This document shows, one piece after another, positions 33,611-34,584 of a stretch of 34,584 nucleotides of DNA. The DNA comes from Myxococcales bacterium. Its GTDB lineage: Bacteria > Myxococcota_A > UBA9042 > GCA-2863065. The notes under the pieces were generated by a model. It searched no databases, was not told the DNA's origin, and saw nothing but the letters and a program-made list of their open reading frames with translations. The stretch is taken from the NCBI GenBank assembly GCA_018780435.1, contig JADMJS010000334.1, positions 1 through 34,584 of the forward strand, read 5' to 3'. Both the position numbers and the translations under genes were made by a program. Positions within the stretch are counted from its first letter, which is position 1. Every line of letters begins with the position of its first letter.

Positions 33611-34584
33611 GTGAGCCTCCCTCTCCTCGTCAGTCTGGCCGTGGGCATCGCCCCGGCGGTGACCGCCACGGCCCCCGCCCACGACGAAGCTCAGATGCTG
33701 TACTCGACTCAGCTCCTCTTCGGAGCGGGGGGCGAGCCGCTCATCACGGTCGGGCTGATGGAGGACCGTCCCGAGGCTAAGGTCACCTCCAAGGGGCCGA
33801 TGCGAATCGTGCTCTCCGGGGCGGGAGAGGCGTCCATCACGGTGCCGGCCGGGACCGTCCTCGAGGCGGCAGTGAACGGGGGCGTCGCGGGCACCACGCG
33901 TTATCGCGTCGTCCTCGAAGCCTTCCCCGGAGCGGCCGTCGACCTCATCCGAGAGTCTCGCGCCCGTTGGACAGCGCTCGGGACGCCGACCGAGGTCCTC
34001 GAGCTCGGCGGCATCGTGTCCTTCAATGGCCGGACCATCGACAGCCGACGCGCCCTCGTCGTCGAGAAGCCGGTCTACCCGACCAAGGACGCCGCCGCGG
34101 CGCGAGCGCGCGAGTTCGCCGAGAAGACGACGCTCGAGAAGCCGCCGTGGCCCTTCGCCGACCCGGTGACGCGAGCGAAGGGCACGGTCGTCATCAGCGA
34201 CGTCGAGAGCGGGATTCAGCTCTCACAGCGCGACCTCGTGACCATCGTGCCGGACGGCAAGGAGCCGCTCGAAGTGCTCGGCGTCGAGGTCGACAAGGGC
34301 TACGAGCGCCACCGCTTCGAAGACCGCAAGTACCGCGGCGACATCATCGTCGCCATCGACAAGAACGGGAAGCTCGCCGTCATCAACCGGGTCTCCTTCG
34401 AAGAGATGCTGCAGGGCGTCGTGCCCGCCGAGATCTTCCCGAACGCGCCACCGGCCGCGCTCGACGCGCAAGCGATCTCGGCCCGGGGAGAGCTGCTTGC
34501 ACAGATCGGTGTTCGGAACATCGCCGATCCCTACCTCACCTGCGCCTGGACCGAGTGTCAGGTCTACGGCGGGCTCAGCAAGGA
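33611..34584 (+). CDS. SpoIID/LytB-domain protein, partial (cut by window end)
   Basis: An open frame with no stop runs to the last base (324 complete codons). It begins with a signal peptide-like MSLPLLVSLAVGIAPAVTATA. GTG 33611 is preferred because GGAG (33601-33604) lies six bases upstream; GTG 33599 is in the same frame. A beta-rich N-terminal region (about 30-190, of the kind seen before SpoIID domains) is followed by the SpoIID/LytB core. The core shows YRGDIIVAIDKNGKLAVINR, then VSFEEMLQGVVPAEIFPN, AALDAQAISARGELLA and DPYLTCAWTECQVYGG. SpoIID is a lytic transglycosylase acting on denuded peptidoglycan; the Glu in VVPAEI matches its catalytic glutamate. In a non-sporulating Gram-negative a role in cell-wall remodelling or division is likely. 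Confidence 0.88.
   Translation, partial: MSLPLLVSLAVGIAPAVTATAPAHDEAQMLYSTQLLFGAGGEPLITVGLMEDRPEAKVTSKGPMRIVLSGAGEASITVPAGTVLEAAVNGGVAGTTRYRVVLEAFPGAAVDLIRESRARWTALGTPTEVLELGGIVSFNGRTIDSRRALVVEKPVYPTKDAAAARAREFAEKTTLEKPPWPFADPVTRAKGTVVISDVESGIQLSQRDLVTIVPDGKEPLEVLGVEVDKGYERHRFEDRKYRGDIIVAIDKNGKLAVINRVSFEEMLQGVVPAEIFPNAPPAALDAQAISARGELLAQIGVRNIADPYLTCAWTECQVYGGLSK

Overview
The window is GC-rich and densely coded, and it reads as a piece of a chromosome from a Gram-negative, predatory or gliding-type bacterium of the Myxococcota (former Deltaproteobacteria). The reasons are the three huge cysteine-rich surface lipoproteins with acidic linkers, MopE-type metal-binding repeats, a RedB-like protein paired with a hybrid kinase, and a zinc-ribbon/ATPase/TPR protein. 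This placement is an inference from gene content; no rRNA or tRNA gene is present to fix it.

Layout. (1) 93-6013: a TetR regulator behind a perfect inverted repeat, then an outer-membrane beta-barrel protein, an ABC ATPase, two FtsX-type permeases and a LolA-like periplasmic carrier, all tightly packed. Together they could form a trans-envelope lipid or lipoprotein export machine. (2) 6125-8697: a RedB-like thioredoxin-fold protein translationally overlapped with a membrane hybrid histidine kinase. (3) 8905-11336, minus strand: cysM, an OsmC-like protein and rsgA, a compact housekeeping operon. (4) 11547-26405: a 15-kb island of three giant secreted lipoproteins. Two (1021 and 1645 aa) are built almost wholly from six-cysteine repeats resembling slime-mould CTDC repeats. 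The third (1999 aa, minus strand) carries ten MopE-like CDGxDNDCDG motifs in a 240-aa higher-order repeat, then a beta-helix with glycine-rich loops. The last two genes diverge from a region carrying a perfect 12-bp inverted repeat. A head-to-tail 178-bp noncoding repeat lies between the first and second. (5) 26588-28559: a DUF808 membrane protein facing two Hsp20 chaperones with identical ribosome-binding sites. (6) 28980-34584: a zinc-ribbon/AAA-like/TPR protein whose Walker A lysine is threonine, a PIN-PhoH protein, and the start of a SpoIID/LytB-domain protein cut by the window end.

The most unusual content is the cysteine-rich lipoprotein island with its shared divergent control region. 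Next come the regulated barrel/ABC/LolA cluster and the ATPase-TPR protein with an altered P-loop. Long open frames antisense to the lipoprotein genes are treated as composition artefacts.
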